In this document: piece after piece, positions 18,219 to 28,959 of the stretch | How positions within the stretch are numbered: position 1 is the stretch's first letter | How the letters are laid out: every line of letters starts with the position of its first letter | DNA from: Mycolicibacillus koreensis | GTDB taxonomy: Bacteria > Actinomycetota > Actinomycetes > Mycobacteriales > Mycobacteriaceae | DNA: 64,000 nt | Assembly (NCBI RefSeq): GCF_002104795.1 | Contig: NZ_NCXO01000003.1 | Location: forward strand, 85,094-149,093 | Direction: 5' to 3' | The notes under the pieces: generated by a model | The model's input: only the letters and a program-made list of their open reading frames with translations | The model's database searches: none | Told to the model about the DNA's origin: nothing | Position numbers and translations under genes: made by a program

Positions 18219-20132
18219 ATGGCAACCACCACCGATGCACTGCGCGACGTCCTCGACGGGCGGTGGCGCGACACCAAGAACGCGATGCGCCGGCGCCTGC
18301 AAGACGACGTGTTCCGCCCGCATTACACCCCGACCACAGCCATCGCCCGGGCGAAGGTGGCCGAACAGATGAACCTGATGGCCGCCGAGGGGGCGGCCAG
18401 CGACGGGTTCCGCACCGAGCACGGCGGCACCGGCGATGTCGGCGCGGCGATCACGATGATCGAGATGCTGGCGATGTCGGATCTGTCGCTGATGGTCAAG
18501 GCCGGCGTGCAGTGGGGGCTGTTCGGCGGGGCCATCGAGAACCTCGGCACGGCCCGCCACCACGAGCTCTACGTCAAACCGACGATCGATCTGAAGTTGC
18601 TGGGCTGTTTCGCGATGACCGAGACCGGCCACGGCAGCGATGTGCAGTCGCTGGAGACCACCGCCACCTACGACGCGCAGACACACGAGTTCGTCATCGA
18701 CTCCCCCACCGACAGCGCCCGCAAGGACTACATCGGCGGGGCTGCCGAAACCGCCACCGTCGCCGCGGTGTTCGCGCAGCTGATCACCCACGAGGACGGT
18801 GAGCCCGTCGACCACGGCGTGCACTGTCTGCTGGTGCCGATCCGTGACGGCGACGGCAACGACCTGCCCGGGGTCACCACCTCCGACTGCGAGTACAAGG
18901 GCGGCCTGCCCGGGGTGGACAACGGCCGCATCCTGTTCGACAAGGTGCGGGTGCCGCGGGAGAACCTGCTCAACAAATACGGCGACGTCGACGTCGACGG
19001 CACCTACCACTCGCCGATCGAGAGCCGCAGCCGCCGCTTCTTCACCATGCTGGGCACGCTGATCCGCGGGCGGGTCACCGTCGGCGGCAGCGCCGCGGCG
19101 GCCGCCCGGGTGGCTCTGGACATCGCCACCCGGTACGGGTTGCAGCGCCGCCAGTTCAGCGACCCCGCCGACGGCCACGAGGTGCTGATCATGGACTATC
19201 TGGTGCATCAGCGCCGGTTGTTCCCGCTGATCGCCCGCTCCTATGCGCTGCAGTTCGCGCAGAACGAGCTGGTGTCGCGCTGCCACGACCTGCAGAGCAG
19301 CGATGAGCCCGACCCCGAGGAGCAGCGCGAGCTGGAGGCCCGCGCCGCCGGGTTGAAGGCGGCCAACACCTGGCACGCGAGCCGCGCGATCCAGGAGTCG
19401 CGGGAGGCGTGCGGCGGCGCCGGGTACATGGCCGAGAACCGGTTGATCGCGCTGCGCGCCGACACCGACGTGTTCACCACGTTCGAGGGCGACAACCATG
19501 TGCTCACCCAGCTGGTCGCCAAGCAGCTGCTCACCGCCTACGCCGACGACATCGACAGCATGAGCCCGGTGGACTGGGTGCGGTTCGCCGCCGAGACCGT
19601 CGGTGAGCGGGTGCTCAAACGCACTGCCGCCGAGACGATCATGCAGACGATCCTCGATTCGCGCCAGGACAGCGACGAGGAGGGCAGCCTGTTCAACCGG
19701 GGCACCCAGATGCACATGTTCGAAGACCGCGAGGAGTACCTGCTGTCGTCGGTGGCGCGCCGGCTGCAGTCCAAGGCCAAGGAGATGTCGGAGTTCGAGG
19801 CGTTCAACGCCGTGCAGGATCACGTGCTGCACGCGGCGTCGGCGCACATCGACCGTATCGTTCTCGAGGCGTTCATCGCCGGCATCGACGCCTGCACCGA
19901 CGAGTCGGCCCGCGAGATCCTGGAGTGGATGTGCGACCTCTACGCGCTCAGCGTCATCGAGGACGACAAGGCGTGGTACATCGAGCACCGGTATCTGTCC
20001 ACCGAGCGGGCCAAGGCGGTGACCCGCGGGATCAACGACCGCTGCCGCAAGCTGCGTCCGCACGCCGAAACGCTCGTCGACGCGTTCGGGGTGCCCGAGC
20101 AGCTGCGCTCGGCCACGATGCTCGACGCCTGA
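18219..20132 (+). CDS. Acyl-CoA dehydrogenase / acyl-CoA oxidase-like flavoprotein
   Basis: A 637-residue member of the acyl-CoA dehydrogenase/oxidase superfamily, longer than ordinary FadE proteins (about 380-400) and closer to acyl-CoA oxidases. Visible motifs are AMTETGHGSDVQSLETTATYD (the first flavin/substrate signature), EACGGAGYMAENRL, and TFEGDNHVLTQ, which belongs to the active-site and FAD-binding region. The C-terminal 180 residues form an extra helical domain as in oxidases. The likely reaction is alpha-beta dehydrogenation of an acyl-CoA in beta-oxidation; whether electrons go to ETF or oxygen cannot be told from sequence. The start is ATG 18219. It converges on the lppP-like gene. 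Confidence 0.9.
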   Translation: MATTTDALRDVLDGRWRDTKNAMRRRLQDDVFRPHYTPTTAIARAKVAEQMNLMAAEGAASDGFRTEHGGTGDVGAAITMIEMLAMSDLSLMVKAGVQWGLFGGAIENLGTARHHELYVKPTIDLKLLGCFAMTETGHGSDVQSLETTATYDAQTHEFVIDSPTDSARKDYIGGAAETATVAAVFAQLITHEDGEPVDHGVHCLLVPIRDGDGNDLPGVTTSDCEYKGGLPGVDNGRILFDKVRVPRENLLNKYGDVDVDGTYHSPIESRSRRFFTMLGTLIRGRVTVGGSAAAAARVALDIATRYGLQRRQFSDPADGHEVLIMDYLVHQRRLFPLIARSYALQFAQNELVSRCHDLQSSDEPDPEEQRELEARAAGLKAANTWHASRAIQESREACGGAGYMAENRLIALRADTDVFTTFEGDNHVLTQLVAKQLLTAYADDIDSMSPVDWVRFAAETVGERVLKRTAAETIMQTILDSRQDSDEEGSLFNRGTQMHMFEDREEYLLSSVARRLQSKAKEMSEFEAFNAVQDHVLHAASAHIDRIVLEAFIAGIDACTDESAREILEWMCDLYALSVIEDDKAWYIEHRYLSTERAKAVTRGINDRCRKLRPHAETLVDAFGVPEQLRSATMLDA

Positions 20133-20147
20133 GCGGCCGCGGCCGCT
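20132..20147. terminator. Perfect palindrome between convergent genes
   Basis: AGCGGCCGCGGCCGCT is a perfect 16-bp self-complementary sequence spanning the stop codons of the two convergent genes. It could form a short cruciform or hairpin and act as a bidirectional transcription barrier. There is no T-run, as is common for mycobacterial terminators. Functional status is inference. Confidence 0.4.
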
Positions 20148-20631
20148 ACGGCTGCGGGATGGGGTCGAGCGCCTCCAGCGCCCCGTCGGCGCCGATCTGG
20201 TAGCGCACGGTGCCGATGCCGGTGGGACAGCAGTTGGGCTCCGCGCCGACGATCCACTGGTATTGGACGGTGACGACGTGCTCGCCGCTGGAGACCACCG
20301 AGGTGTAGGGCCGCGGGATGTCGGTGGGTGATCCCAACGCGGTGTTGCGGTCGAAGAACAACAGCAGTTCGGGGCTGGCGGCGGTCGCCCCGGCGGGGGC
20401 GAACTGCACCCAGTACAGCCGGCAGTCACCGGTGTGATCGCGGCCGGTCTCGGTCCACGGCGAACCCACCGGCGGCGCAGCGGCCACCGCGTCGGCGACG
20501 GTCTGTGCGGTCGGCCCGGCGTCGGCGGCGCAGGTGTCCGGGGACTGGGCGACCGTGCCGCCGGGCTGCCAACCGCACGCGGCCGTGGCCAGCAGGAGCG
20601 CCGTTATCCCCCATCGCATGGCCCATCTCAT
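20146..20631 (-). CDS. lppP: Lipoprotein resembling LppP
   Basis: A 161-residue exported lipoprotein. The N-terminus has MRW, a hydrophobic core and the lipobox ATAAC (Cys about residue 19), predicting lipidation and surface anchoring. The mature part has paired cysteines (CAAD, CRLYW, CCPTG) suggesting disulfides in the periplasm, and no recognised catalytic motif. It resembles the LppP/LprE group, and its position next to the nitrate reductase end of this region fits Rv2330c (lppP) order from memory. Start choice: ATG 20631; ATG 20619 four codons later is an alternative. Confidence 0.75.
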   Translation of the reverse strand: MRWAMRWGITALLLATAACGWQPGGTVAQSPDTCAADAGPTAQTVADAVAAAPPVGSPWTETGRDHTGDCRLYWVQFAPAGATAASPELLLFFDRNTALGSPTDIPRPYTSVVSSGEHVVTVQYQWIVGAEPNCCPTGIGTVRYQIGADGALEALDPIPQP

Positions 20632-20750
20632 CCGCCCGAGTCTACGACCCGGCCCCGCGCCCCGCCGGGCGCCCGAATGCTTAGCGATTGGAAACGAACG
20701 CGACATCGTCGGAAACGGCCTCGACATTTTCCGCCGACATCCTATGAGCC

Positions 20751-23700
20751 GTGGTGACCGGAACGAAACCCTGCGGGGATCAAGGCGTGTCGGTGGTGCG
20801 CGGGCCACGCACCGTCTCGACGGTGTGCACGTATTGCGCGGTCGGCTGCGGCGTGGTGTTGACCGTCGGCACCGATCCGGTCACCGGCAGTGACCGGGTG
20901 CACCGGTCCCGTGGCGACGCGGGCCACCCCGCCAACTTCGGGCGCCTGTGCACCAAGGGCGCGACCACCGCGGAGCTGCTGTCCGCGGACGGCAGGATGA
21001 CCACCGCCCAGCTACGACCTGCCCGCGGTGAACCGACCGAACCGGTCGACCTCGACACCGCGATCAGCCACTGCGCGCAGCGCCTGCGGGCGATCGTCGC
21101 CGAGCACGGCCCCGACGCGGTGGCCCTGTACGTGTCGGGGCAGATGTCGCTGGAGGCACAGTATCTGGCGAACAAACTCGCCAAGGGATTCATCGGCACC
21201 CGGGAGATCGAGTCCAACTCGCGGCTGTGCATGGCCAGCGTGAGCAGCGGCTACCAACTGTCGCTGGGCGCCGACGGGCCGCCGGGCTCCTACGAGGACT
21301 TCGACCACGCCGACGTGTTCTTCGTCATCGGCGCCAACATGGCCGACTGTCACCCCGTCCTGTTCCTGCGGATGATGGACCGGGTCAAGGCGGGAGCCAA
21401 GCTGATCGTCGTCGACCCGCGCCGCACCGCCACCGCGGAAAAGGCCGATCTGTTCCTGCAGATCGCCCCGGGCACCGACCTGGCGCTGCTCAACGGCTTG
21501 TTGGCGTTGATCATCGACAACGGGCACACCGACGACGCGTTCATCGCCGAATTCACCGACGGCTGGGAGGTGATTGGCGACTTCGTCCAGCAGTATCCGC
21601 CCGCGCGAGTCGCCGCGATCACCGGAATCGGCGAGGGCGACCTGCGCACCGCGGCCCGCTGGATCGGCGAGGCCGACAACTGGATGAGCTGCTGGACGAT
21701 GGGGTTGAACCAGAGCACGCACGCCACTTGGAACGTCAACGCCGTCTGCAACCTGCATTTGGCCACCGGGGCGATCTGTCGGCCCGGTAGCGGACCCTTT
21801 TCGCTGACCGGGCAGCCCAACGCGATGGGTGGCCGCGAGATGGGCTATCTGGGGGCGGGCCTGCCGGGGCAGCGCAGCACCACCGACCCCGACGACCGTG
21901 CCTTCGTCGAGGACGTCTGGGGGCTCCCCCGCGGTCGCTTGCCCACCGAAGCGGGCGGCGGCACCATCGAGATGTTCCGCCGGATGGGCCGCGGCCAGAT
22001 CAAGGCCTGCTGGATCATCTGTACCAATCCGGTGGCGTCGGTCGCCAACCGCAAGACGGTGCTCGCCGGCTTGGAGGCCGCCGAGCTGGTGATCGCCCAG
22101 GATGCGTTCACGGCGACCGAGACCAACACCTACGCCGATGTCCTGCTGCCGGCGGCCCTGGGCGCGGAGAGCGAGGGCGTGATGGTCAACTCCGAGCGCA
22201 CCCTGACCCTCACGCAGAAGGCGCTCGATCCCCCCGGCGACGCGCTTCCGGACTGGCAGCTCATCGCGCGGGTCGCCGCGGCCATGGGCTACGCCGACGC
22301 GTTCGCCTACGACAGCGCCGAGGAGGTGTTCGCCGAGATCACCCGCTTCCACAATCCACGCACCGGATATGACCTGCGTGGCGTGGACTACGCACGGCTG
22401 CGCACCGCCGCGATCCAATGGCCGTGCCCGCCCGGCGACGGCGCCGATCGTCATCCGATCCGCTACCTCAACGACGGGGCGAGCCAGACCCGGCGGGTCC
22501 GCGCCGACGGCAGTGTTCCGCGGTTGGCGTTTCCGACCGCCTCCGGGCGGGCTGTGTTCCATGCCCGCCCGCACATGCCGCCCGACGAACTGCCCGATCG
22601 CGACTATCCGTTCCTGCTCAACACCGGCCGGCTCCCCCACCAGTGGCACACCATGACCAAGACCGGCAAGATCGCCACGCTCAACAAACTCAACCCGGAC
22701 CCGTTCGTCGAGATCCATCCCGACGACGCGAAGCGCCTGCAGATCACCGCCGGCGACCGCGTCGAGGTCGCGTCCCGGCGCGGGCGCGCGGTGCTGCCCG
22801 CGGTGCCCACCGACCGGGTGCAGCCCGGTCACTGCTTCGCCCCCTTCCACTGGAACGACGCGTTCGGCGAGTACCTGGCGATCAACGCCGTCACCAACGA
22901 CGCCGTCGACCCGCTGTCCCAACAACCGGAGTACAAGGTCTGCGCCGTCACCGTGACGAAGGTGATGGCCGCCCCGGCCCCCGACACCGGCGGCCCCGCG
23001 GTGCCCGCCGCGACGGTCGCCGCCGGGCCCGAGCCCGCCGAACCGTCCGGGCTCACCGCGGATTCCCCGACCAGCCCGCCCACCACCGTGGTGTTGTGGG
23101 CGTCGCAGACCGGCACCGCCGAAACAGTCGCCGCCTCGTGTGCCGCCCACCTCGCCGCGGCCGGTCTGGCGGTGGGCCTGCACGCGATGGACGAGTTCAG
23201 CCCGGCCGCCCTGGCCGCGGTGAGCGACGTGCTGGTCATCACCAGCACCACCGGGGACGGGGAACCGCCGGACAACGGGGCGGCGCTGTGGGCCGCACTG
23301 CAACGTCGGGACGCTCCCCGGTTGGATCGCACCCGTTACGCGGTGCTGGCGTTCGGCGACTCCAGCTACGGCGCGTTCTGCGGTCACGGCCGCAGCCTCG
23401 ACGCGCGACTGGCCGAACTCGGCGCCACCCGCCTGCTCGACCGGGTCGACTGCGAACCCGACTACGAGCAGGCCGCCTCGGACTGGCTGAGCGCCGTCGG
23501 TGCGGCACTGCAGATCGCCGGCACCCCGGTCTCGGCCCCGGCGGCCCCGGCGCGCTACCGAAGGGGCGCCCCGCTGCGGACACGCCTGGTGGGCAACAGG
23601 GTGCTCACCGGGCCGGGATCGACCAAGGAGGTACGCCAGTTCACCTTCGCCGTGCCGGAGGCCACCTTCGCCTACGATTCCGGCGATGCGTTGGGAATCT

Positions 23701-24671
23701 GGCCGCAGAACCCCGCCGCGCGGGTCGACGAGTGGCTGGCGGCCACCGGCTTGTCCGGTTCGGCCACCGTGCAGATCGGCGACGCCGGCCCCATGTCACT
23801 GCGGAGGGCCGCGACCGAACGGTTGGAAATCACCCGCATCACAGCGGATCTGGTTCGGTTCCTCGCACACCACAGCAGCGACGCCGAGCTGACCGAGTTG
23901 GCGCATCCGGCGAACACCGCCGCGCTCGCCGAATGGATGCGGGGACGCCAGGCGCTCGACGTCGTGGCCCGCACGCCGGTGCGGGCCCCGGTTCAGGAGT
24001 GGCTCGCCGTCACCAGCGCGCTGCGGCCGCGGCTCTACTCGATCTCGTCGAGCTCGGCGGACGACCCCGGCGAGGTGCACGTCACCGTCGGCGTGGTGCG
24101 TTACGACGTCGACGGTGTCGCGCGCGGGGGCGTGTGTTCGAGCTATCTGGCCGATCACGCCGAGGACGCCGCTGTCGGCATCTTCGTGCATCCGACCCGA
24201 CACTTCCGTCCGCCCGTCGACCCGGACGCGCCGATGATCATGGTCGGTCCCGGAACCGGGGTGGCCCCGTTCCGCAGCTTCCTGCGCCGCCGCCGGGCCC
24301 TCGGGCACACGGCACCGAACTGGCTCTTCTTCGGGGAGCGTCACGCTGCGACCGATTTCTACTACGGCGACGAATTCGCCGCGATGCACGCCGACGGGTT
24401 CCTCACCGAACTCGACCTGGCGTTCTCCCGCGATCAGCCCGAACGGATCTACGTCCAGCACCGGATGCGCGACCGTGGGGCCGAGATCTGGCGCTGGCTG
24501 CAGAACGGAGCCCACCTGTATGTCTGCGGCGACGCACGATCGATGGCCCCCCAGGTCCAGCAAACCCTCCACGACATCGTCGTCGAGCACGGGCGCCTCG
24601 ACGACGGCGCCGCCGCCGACTACATCCGCACGCTGGCGACGCAGAAACGCTATGTTCGCGACGTCTACTGA
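20751..24671 (+). CDS. Self-sufficient assimilatory nitrate reductase (molybdopterin enzyme fused to flavodoxin/NADPH reductase)
   Basis: A 1306-residue fusion. Residues 20-740 are a molybdopterin oxidoreductase of the NasA/NarB type with an N-terminal [4Fe-4S] site at C26, C29, C33 and C67, and a molybdopterin-binding C-terminal barrel. Residues 779-920 are a flavodoxin-like FMN domain (begins [15 protein letters not shown]). Residues 940-1306 form a cytochrome P450 reductase/sulfite reductase-type FAD and NADPH module with RLYSISSS and [12 protein letters not shown], ending in an aromatic residue. The protein should reduce nitrate to nitrite directly with NADPH in the cytosol. No signal peptide is seen. 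A GTG start at 20751 is used; GTG 20787 is another option. No nitrate transporter or nitrite reductase is adjacent. The M. smegmatis assimilatory enzyme is a homologous concept (NasN). Confidence 0.92.
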   Translation: MVTGTKPCGDQGVSVVRGPRTVSTVCTYCAVGCGVVLTVGTDPVTGSDRVHRSRGDAGHPANFGRLCTKGATTAELLSADGRMTTAQLRPARGEPTEPVDLDTAISHCAQRLRAIVAEHGPDAVALYVSGQMSLEAQYLANKLAKGFIGTREIESNSRLCMASVSSGYQLSLGADGPPGSYEDFDHADVFFVIGANMADCHPVLFLRMMDRVKAGAKLIVVDPRRTATAEKADLFLQIAPGTDLALLNGLLALIIDNGHTDDAFIAEFTDGWEVIGDFVQQYPPARVAAITGIGEGDLRTAARWIGEADNWMSCWTMGLNQSTHATWNVNAVCNLHLATGAICRPGSGPFSLTGQPNAMGGREMGYLGAGLPGQRSTTDPDDRAFVEDVWGLPRGRLPTEAGGGTIEMFRRMGRGQIKACWIICTNPVASVANRKTVLAGLEAAELVIAQDAFTATETNTYADVLLPAALGAESEGVMVNSERTLTLTQKALDPPGDALPDWQLIARVAAAMGYADAFAYDSAEEVFAEITRFHNPRTGYDLRGVDYARLRTAAIQWPCPPGDGADRHPIRYLNDGASQTRRVRADGSVPRLAFPTASGRAVFHARPHMPPDELPDRDYPFLLNTGRLPHQWHTMTKTGKIATLNKLNPDPFVEIHPDDAKRLQITAGDRVEVASRRGRAVLPAVPTDRVQPGHCFAPFHWNDAFGEYLAINAVTNDAVDPLSQQPEYKVCAVTVTKVMAAPAPDTGGPAVPAATVAAGPEPAEPSGLTADSPTSPPTTVVLWASQTGTAETVAASCAAHLAAAGLAVGLHAMDEFSPAALAAVSDVLVITSTTGDGEPPDNGAALWAALQRRDAPRLDRTRYAVLAFGDSSYGAFCGHGRSLDARLAELGATRLLDRVDCEPDYEQAASDWLSAVGAALQIAGTPVSAPAAPARYRRGAPLRTRLVGNRVLTGPGSTKEVRQFTFAVPEATFAYDSGDALGIWPQNPAARVDEWLAATGLSGSATVQIGDAGPMSLRRAATERLEITRITADLVRFLAHHSSDAELTELAHPANTAALAEWMRGRQALDVVARTPVRAPVQEWLAVTSALRPRLYSISSSSADDPGEVHVTVGVVRYDVDGVARGGVCSSYLADHAEDAAVGIFVHPTRHFRPPVDPDAPMIMVGPGTGVAPFRSFLRRRRALGHTAPNWLFFGERHAATDFYYGDEFAAMHADGFLTELDLAFSRDQPERIYVQHRMRDRGAEIWRWLQNGAHLYVCGDARSMAPQVQQTLHDIVVEHGRLDDGAAADYIRTLATQKRYVRDVY

Positions 24672-24722
24672 ACAGCCGCCCTTTAGGCTGGCGTGGTTGA
24701 CCGCCAACCGAAGGAGTAACCG

Positions 24723-25097
24723 ATGGCGTGGTTCCTGGCCTTACAGGGGGCGCCCAGCAAGGGCGGCCAGTCGCTCACCTACGAGCTGCACGAATCGGCC
24801 GACACCGACCAAATCGCCCGCGACATGAGCGCCGGGGTGGTCGCCGACCGCGTCGTGGAGGTCCCCGCCGTGCTGCCGCCGCGCCGCCAGAAGGTCACCT
24901 TGTACGTGCGTCCCGCGGTGTGGGGGGTGTGGGCGTTCTACGAGATGAGCGAGGAGGAGCGCCGCGAGATGATCGCCTCCAACCCGCTGATCAACGCGGT
25001 CGCTCAGGCCGCCAAACAGCAGCAGACCCGCAAATCGGGGCCGACCACGATCGGGATGACGATCCCGCAACCGGGACAGAACTTTCCCGGTCAGTAG
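24723..25097 (+). CDS. Conserved hypothetical protein
   Basis: A 124-residue soluble protein, ATG 24723, preceded by a strong AAGGAG ribosome site at 24711-24716. It starts MAWFLALQGAPSKGG and has a predicted alpha/beta N-terminal half, a charged helix (EMSEEERREMIASNP) and a Gln/Pro-rich C-terminal tail. There are no recognised catalytic motifs. I do not recognise the family. It is separated by 51 bp from the nitrate reductase gene and has its own ribosome site. Its stop lies just 9 bp from the end of the tRNA-Asn gene on the other strand. Confidence 0.7.
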   Translation: MAWFLALQGAPSKGGQSLTYELHESADTDQIARDMSAGVVADRVVEVPAVLPPRRQKVTLYVRPAVWGVWAFYEMSEEERREMIASNPLINAVAQAAKQQQTRKSGPTTIGMTIPQPGQNFPGQ

Positions 25098-25106
25098 GGT
25101 TTTACG

Positions 25107-25179
<73 letters not shown>

Positions 25180-25369
25180 CTGCCCACCCGCGGCGCGGCC
25201 GCGGCACGGGGGTTGACTCTAGCCTACCGGGGGTGCTTCGTGCCAAAGCCGACCCCCTTCGGCGGCCACCGTGGCGGCCCGCGAGGCGGTGCCCCCGCGG
25301 CGGCCCGCGCGACGGATGGCCGGACGTGAGGCAGGATGGACACAACCGTCGTTTTCGGGAGGGACCTTC

Positions 25370-25615
25370 GTGATCCGGTATCTCGCCGTGCTGGCCGTCG
25401 GATACGTCTTCGGCACCAAGGCCGGCCGCCGCCGCTACGAGCAGCTCGTCGGCACCTATCGGGGCATCACCGGTTCGCCGGTGACCCGGTCGGTGATCGA
25501 GGCGAGCCGCCGCAAGATCGCCAACCGGGTCTCCCCGGACACCGGGATGGTCACGTTGACCCAGATCGACCCGACCACCGCGGTGGTCGCGCCGGAACCG
25601 CAACGCGCCGACTGA
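25370..25615 (+). CDS. Small conserved protein with N-terminal hydrophobic segment
   Basis: An 81-residue protein beginning at GTG 25370, preceded by GGGAGGGA at 25358-25365. The N-terminus VIRYLAVLAVGYVFGTKAGRRRYEQL is a short membrane anchor followed by a basic stretch, the YtxH-like pattern of a glycine-containing hydrophobic helix and a KAGRRR motif. The rest is polar. By position beside dnaG it is the probable counterpart of M. tuberculosis Rv2342. Its function is not known. It converges on dnaG with 11 bp between stops. A longer upstream frame from 25271 contains mainly low-complexity residues and is less likely. Confidence 0.8.
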   Translation: MIRYLAVLAVGYVFGTKAGRRRYEQLVGTYRGITGSPVTRSVIEASRRKIANRVSPDTGMVTLTQIDPTTAVVAPEPQRAD

Positions 25616-25626
25616 GCGGCACCCGC

Positions 25627-27528
25627 TCAGGCGGTCAGGTCGTCGCCGCTGGCCTGGGCGAGCAGGCTGCGCCGGTAGGCCTCCATCGCGACCAGGTCCG
25701 AGAACAACGCGTGGTATTCGTCGCCGTCGTCGATCGGTGACATGCGCTGCAGCTTGGATTTCACCTCGGCGATCTGACGGCCCACCCAGACCTCCTGCAG
25801 CCGGGCCAGCACCCCGCCGATGTAGCGCGGCAGCCGGTCCTCGTCGACCTGGATGCCCTCGACGCCGAGCTCGTTGATCAACCCGGCGGCGGCGTCGGTG
25901 GTGGCGTGCTGACGGACCAGGTCGATCCAGGCGCCGCCGACCACCCCGGAGCCCAGCCCCCCGGCCGCCTCGATCGCCGCGTGCACCGCCGCGTAGCCCG
26001 GGTGGGTGAAGCTGTCGACGGTGAGGGTGTCGAAGACCGGGCCGGCGAGCGCCGGGAACTGCAGCGCGGCCTTGAGCGCCTCACGTTGCGGCCACAACGT
26101 CGGATCCCGCGGGTCGGGGCGCTTTGGCCGAGCGTCCACCGGGTCGTCGCCGGCACGTTCGGCCGGCCCGCGCCGCGGTCGCGACGTCCGCGGAGCCCCG
26201 CGGGCCTGTTCGCGCACCCGGCGCAGCACCTGGGCCACGTCGTCCCAGCCGACCCAACCGGCCAGCTGGCGCGCGTATTCGTCGCGCAGCGTGGGGTCTT
26301 TGATCTGCACCACCATCGGCACGCAGCGGCGCAGCGCAGCCACCCGCCCCTCAGCGGTGTCGAGGTCCATCTCGGCCAGCGCGGTACGAATCGCGAACTC
26401 GAACAACGGGCTTCGCCGGGCCACCAGGTCACGCAGGGCGGCGTCGCCGTGTGCCAGCCGCAGGTCGCACGGATCCATGTTGTCGTCGGCGACCGCGACG
26501 AACGATTGACCCGCCAGGTTCTGATCCCCGCCGAAGGCCTTGAGCGCTGCGGCACGACCCGCCTCGTCACCGTCGAACACGTAAATCAGTTCACCGCGAA
26601 AAAAGTTGTCGTCCATCATCAGTCGGCGCAGCATCGCCAGATGCTCGTCGCCGAAGGCGGTGCCGCACGATGCCACGGCGGTGGTCACACCGGCCAGGTG
26701 CATCGCCATCACGTCGGTGTAGCCCTCCACCACCACCGCCTGATGTCCGCGGGCGATGCTGCGTTTGGCCTGATCGATACCGAACAGCACGTGGGACTTC
26801 TTGTACAGCACCGTCTCGGGGGTGTTGACGTACTTAGCGGTGATCGGGTCGTCGTCGAAGACGCGGCGGGCCCCGAATCCGATGACCTCTCCGGAGGTGG
26901 TGCGGATCGGCCACAGCAACCGACGGTGGAAGCGGTCCATCGGCCCGCGCCGGCCTTCACGGGAGAGCCCGGCGGCCTCGAGCTCTTTGAACTCGAAGCC
27001 TTTGCGCTGCAGATGGCGGGTCAGGGTGTCCCAGCCGGACGGGGCGAACCCGCACCCGAACTGCGCCGCCGCCGCGGCGTCGAAGTTACGGTCGGTCAGG
27101 TACTTGCGGGCCGGGGCGGCCTCGGCCGATTCGAGTGCCCCACAGTAAAATTCGTATGCCGCTGTGGTGGCGGCGATCAGCCGGCTGCGGCTGCCCCGGT
27201 CGCGTTGCACCCGGCTGGTCGCGCCGGTGTAGGTCAGCGTGTGGCCCACCCGGTCGGCGAGCAGTTCCACCGACTCGACGAAGCTGACGTGCTCGATCTT
27301 CTGCAGGAACGCGTAGACGTCACCGCCCTCACCGCAGCCGAAGCAGTGGAAATGCCCGTGGTTGGGCCGGACGTGAAACGACGGGCTCTTCTCGTCGTGG
27401 AACGGGCAGAGCCCTTTGAGCGAGTCCGCCCCGGCGCGCCGCAGCTGCACGTAGTCGCCGACGACGTCGTCGATGCGGACCTTGTCACGGATGGCGGCGA
27501 TGTCACGATCGGAGATGCGCCCAGCCAC
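25627..27528 (-). CDS. dnaG: DNA primase DnaG
   Basis: A 633-residue primase that makes RNA primers at the replication fork. The N-terminal zinc-binding CHC2 domain shows CPFHDEKSPSF then CFGCGEGGD near residues 41-70. The TOPRIM catalytic core has EGYTDVMAM near residue 265 and IYVFDGDEAGRAAA near residue 310, with all acidic residues present. The C-terminal third is the DnaB-interacting region. The start is GTG 27528 (VAGRISDRDI). It lies between the small Rv2342-like gene and dgt, 75 bp downstream of dgt, probably in one transcription unit with it. Confidence 0.97.
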   Translation of the reverse strand: MAGRISDRDIAAIRDKVRIDDVVGDYVQLRRAGADSLKGLCPFHDEKSPSFHVRPNHGHFHCFGCGEGGDVYAFLQKIEHVSFVESVELLADRVGHTLTYTGATSRVQRDRGSRSRLIAATTAAYEFYCGALESAEAAPARKYLTDRNFDAAAAAQFGCGFAPSGWDTLTRHLQRKGFEFKELEAAGLSREGRRGPMDRFHRRLLWPIRTTSGEVIGFGARRVFDDDPITAKYVNTPETVLYKKSHVLFGIDQAKRSIARGHQAVVVEGYTDVMAMHLAGVTTAVASCGTAFGDEHLAMLRRLMMDDNFFRGELIYVFDGDEAGRAAALKAFGGDQNLAGQSFVAVADDNMDPCDLRLAHGDAALRDLVARRSPLFEFAIRTALAEMDLDTAEGRVAALRRCVPMVVQIKDPTLRDEYARQLAGWVGWDDVAQVLRRVREQARGAPRTSRPRRGPAERAGDDPVDARPKRPDPRDPTLWPQREALKAALQFPALAGPVFDTLTVDSFTHPGYAAVHAAIEAAGGLGSGVVGGAWIDLVRQHATTDAAAGLINELGVEGIQVDEDRLPRYIGGVLARLQEVWVGRQIAEVKSKLQRMSPIDDGDEYHALFSDLVAMEAYRRSLLAQASGDDLTA

Positions 27529-27603
27529 CCGGCCAGTCTAGAGCGCGCGGCGCGCCGCGGTGCCGGCTATCCACAGCCCCACCCGGCGCCTCGCCGTTGT
27601 GAC

Positions 27604-28866
27604 CTAGTCGACTGCGGCCGCGATCTGTTCCAGCCGGCTTTCGGTGTAGGAAGCGATCTGGTCGATGATCACCCGCAGTCGCGCACTGTCGTCGCCGGCG
27701 GCGTCGAACGCCGGGACGAAGATCGGGTCCAGGGTGCCCGGCGCGCCGGCGAGCAGCCAGGTGGCCACCGCCGCGATGCGGGCACGCTGTTCGGCCTGGG
27801 TGTTGCGGTGGCCGGCGTCGGACATGATGAACTGCACCGCCAACGTTTTGAGCACCGCGACCTCGGCGCGCACCAGGTCGGGAACCTGCAGGTCGGCCCG
27901 GTAGCGCGCCAGCGGCAGCGCCCCGGCGGCACTGCGGGTGGCACCGATCGCCGCCGAGGCGAACCGGCCGACGAGCTCACTGGTCAGGCGTTTGAGCGCC
28001 ACCGACGCCGCCAGCGTCGCCGGAAACGGCCCGTGGCTGCCGACGTCGGCGACGATCGGCAGCCCCGAGAGCCGCTCCGCCGCGGCGATCAGGTCGTCGG
28101 CGCGCACCTGAGCGAACTGGCTCTCCCCCAGCTGTGCCAGGGTCGCCGCGGCGTCGGCGTCGGCGAGCACCCGCAGGTCGATGCGCCCGGAGATCACCCC
28201 GTCCTCGACGTCGTGCACCGAGTAGGCCACGTCATCGGCCCAGTCCATGATCTGGGCCTCCAGGCACGGACGGTCCGCCGGCGCGTCGGCGCGGATCCAG
28301 GCCGCCACCTCCGCGTCCTCGGCGTAGAACCCGAATTTGACGCGACCGGTGCGCTGGGACCACGGATATTTGGTGACCGCGTCCAGCGCCGCCCGGGTGA
28401 GGTTGAGCCCCGCGCTGCGACCGTCGGCGTCGAGGACCTTCGGCTCCAGCAGGGTCAGGATGCGGATGTTCTGGGCGTTGCCCTCGAACCCGCCGTGCTC
28501 GGCGGCCAGGTCGTGCAGGGCCCGTTCGCCGTTGTGCCCGTAGGGCGGGTGACCGATGTCGTGGGCCAGCCCGGCGAGGTCCACCAGGTCGGCGTCGCAG
28601 CCCAGACCGATCGCCATGCCCCGCCCGATCTGCGCCACCTCCAACGAGTGGGTCAACCGGGTGCGCGGCGTCTCGCTCTGGCGGGGGCCGACCACCTGGG
28701 TCTTGTCGGCCAGCCGGCGCAGCGCCGCACTGTGCAGCACCCGCGCCCGGTCGCGGGCGAAGTCGGTGCGGTGCTGCGCGTCCCCGCCGGGCAGGCCCGC
28801 CGTTTTCGGCGCCTCAGCCACCCGCCGATGCCGGTCGGCGTCACCGTAAGGGTCCTGCTGCGTCAT
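27604..28866 (-). CDS. dgt: Deoxyguanosinetriphosphate triphosphohydrolase-like HD protein
   Basis: A 420-residue HD-domain dNTPase of the Dgt family, which hydrolyses dGTP (or other dNTPs) to nucleoside and triphosphate and limits dNTP pools. The metal site is seen in [13 protein letters not shown] and [14 protein letters not shown], giving the H...HD...D set. The start is ATG 28866 (MTQQDPYGD); the 8 upstream in-frame codons look less convincing. It is immediately upstream of dnaG in the same direction, a logical pairing of nucleotide control with replication; the pairing is also found in M. tuberculosis (Rv2344c-Rv2343c). Confidence 0.95.
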   Translation of the reverse strand: MTQQDPYGDADRHRRVAEAPKTAGLPGGDAQHRTDFARDRARVLHSAALRRLADKTQVVGPRQSETPRTRLTHSLEVAQIGRGMAIGLGCDADLVDLAGLAHDIGHPPYGHNGERALHDLAAEHGGFEGNAQNIRILTLLEPKVLDADGRSAGLNLTRAALDAVTKYPWSQRTGRVKFGFYAEDAEVAAWIRADAPADRPCLEAQIMDWADDVAYSVHDVEDGVISGRIDLRVLADADAAATLAQLGESQFAQVRADDLIAAAERLSGLPIVADVGSHGPFPATLAASVALKRLTSELVGRFASAAIGATRSAAGALPLARYRADLQVPDLVRAEVAVLKTLAVQFIMSDAGHRNTQAEQRARIAAVATWLLAGAPGTLDPIFVPAFDAAGDDSARLRVIIDQIASYTESRLEQIAAAVD

Positions 28867-28959
28867 GGTCACCGCAGCACAGTCTGCCAAAGCCGCTCGG
28901 TGGCGGTTTGCGCGGACAATCGCCGTCGACGGTCGCGGTGATCACTTAGATTGGCTGTC

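Noticed and set aside
20690..20750. GlnR-type box upstream of the nitrate reductase
   Set aside because: I tried GTNAC and GNAAC spacings by eye and found no convincing repeat, despite the A-rich GGAAAC pair.
21012..23387. Long minus-strand open frame under the nitrate reductase gene
   Set aside because: High-GC antisense shadow; composition is Arg/Gly/Val-rich and lacks recognisable domains.
25219..25419. Possible CRISPR or attachment repeats near the tRNA-Asn
   Set aside because: No direct repeat of the tRNA end and no integrase gene nearby; nothing supports an integrated element.
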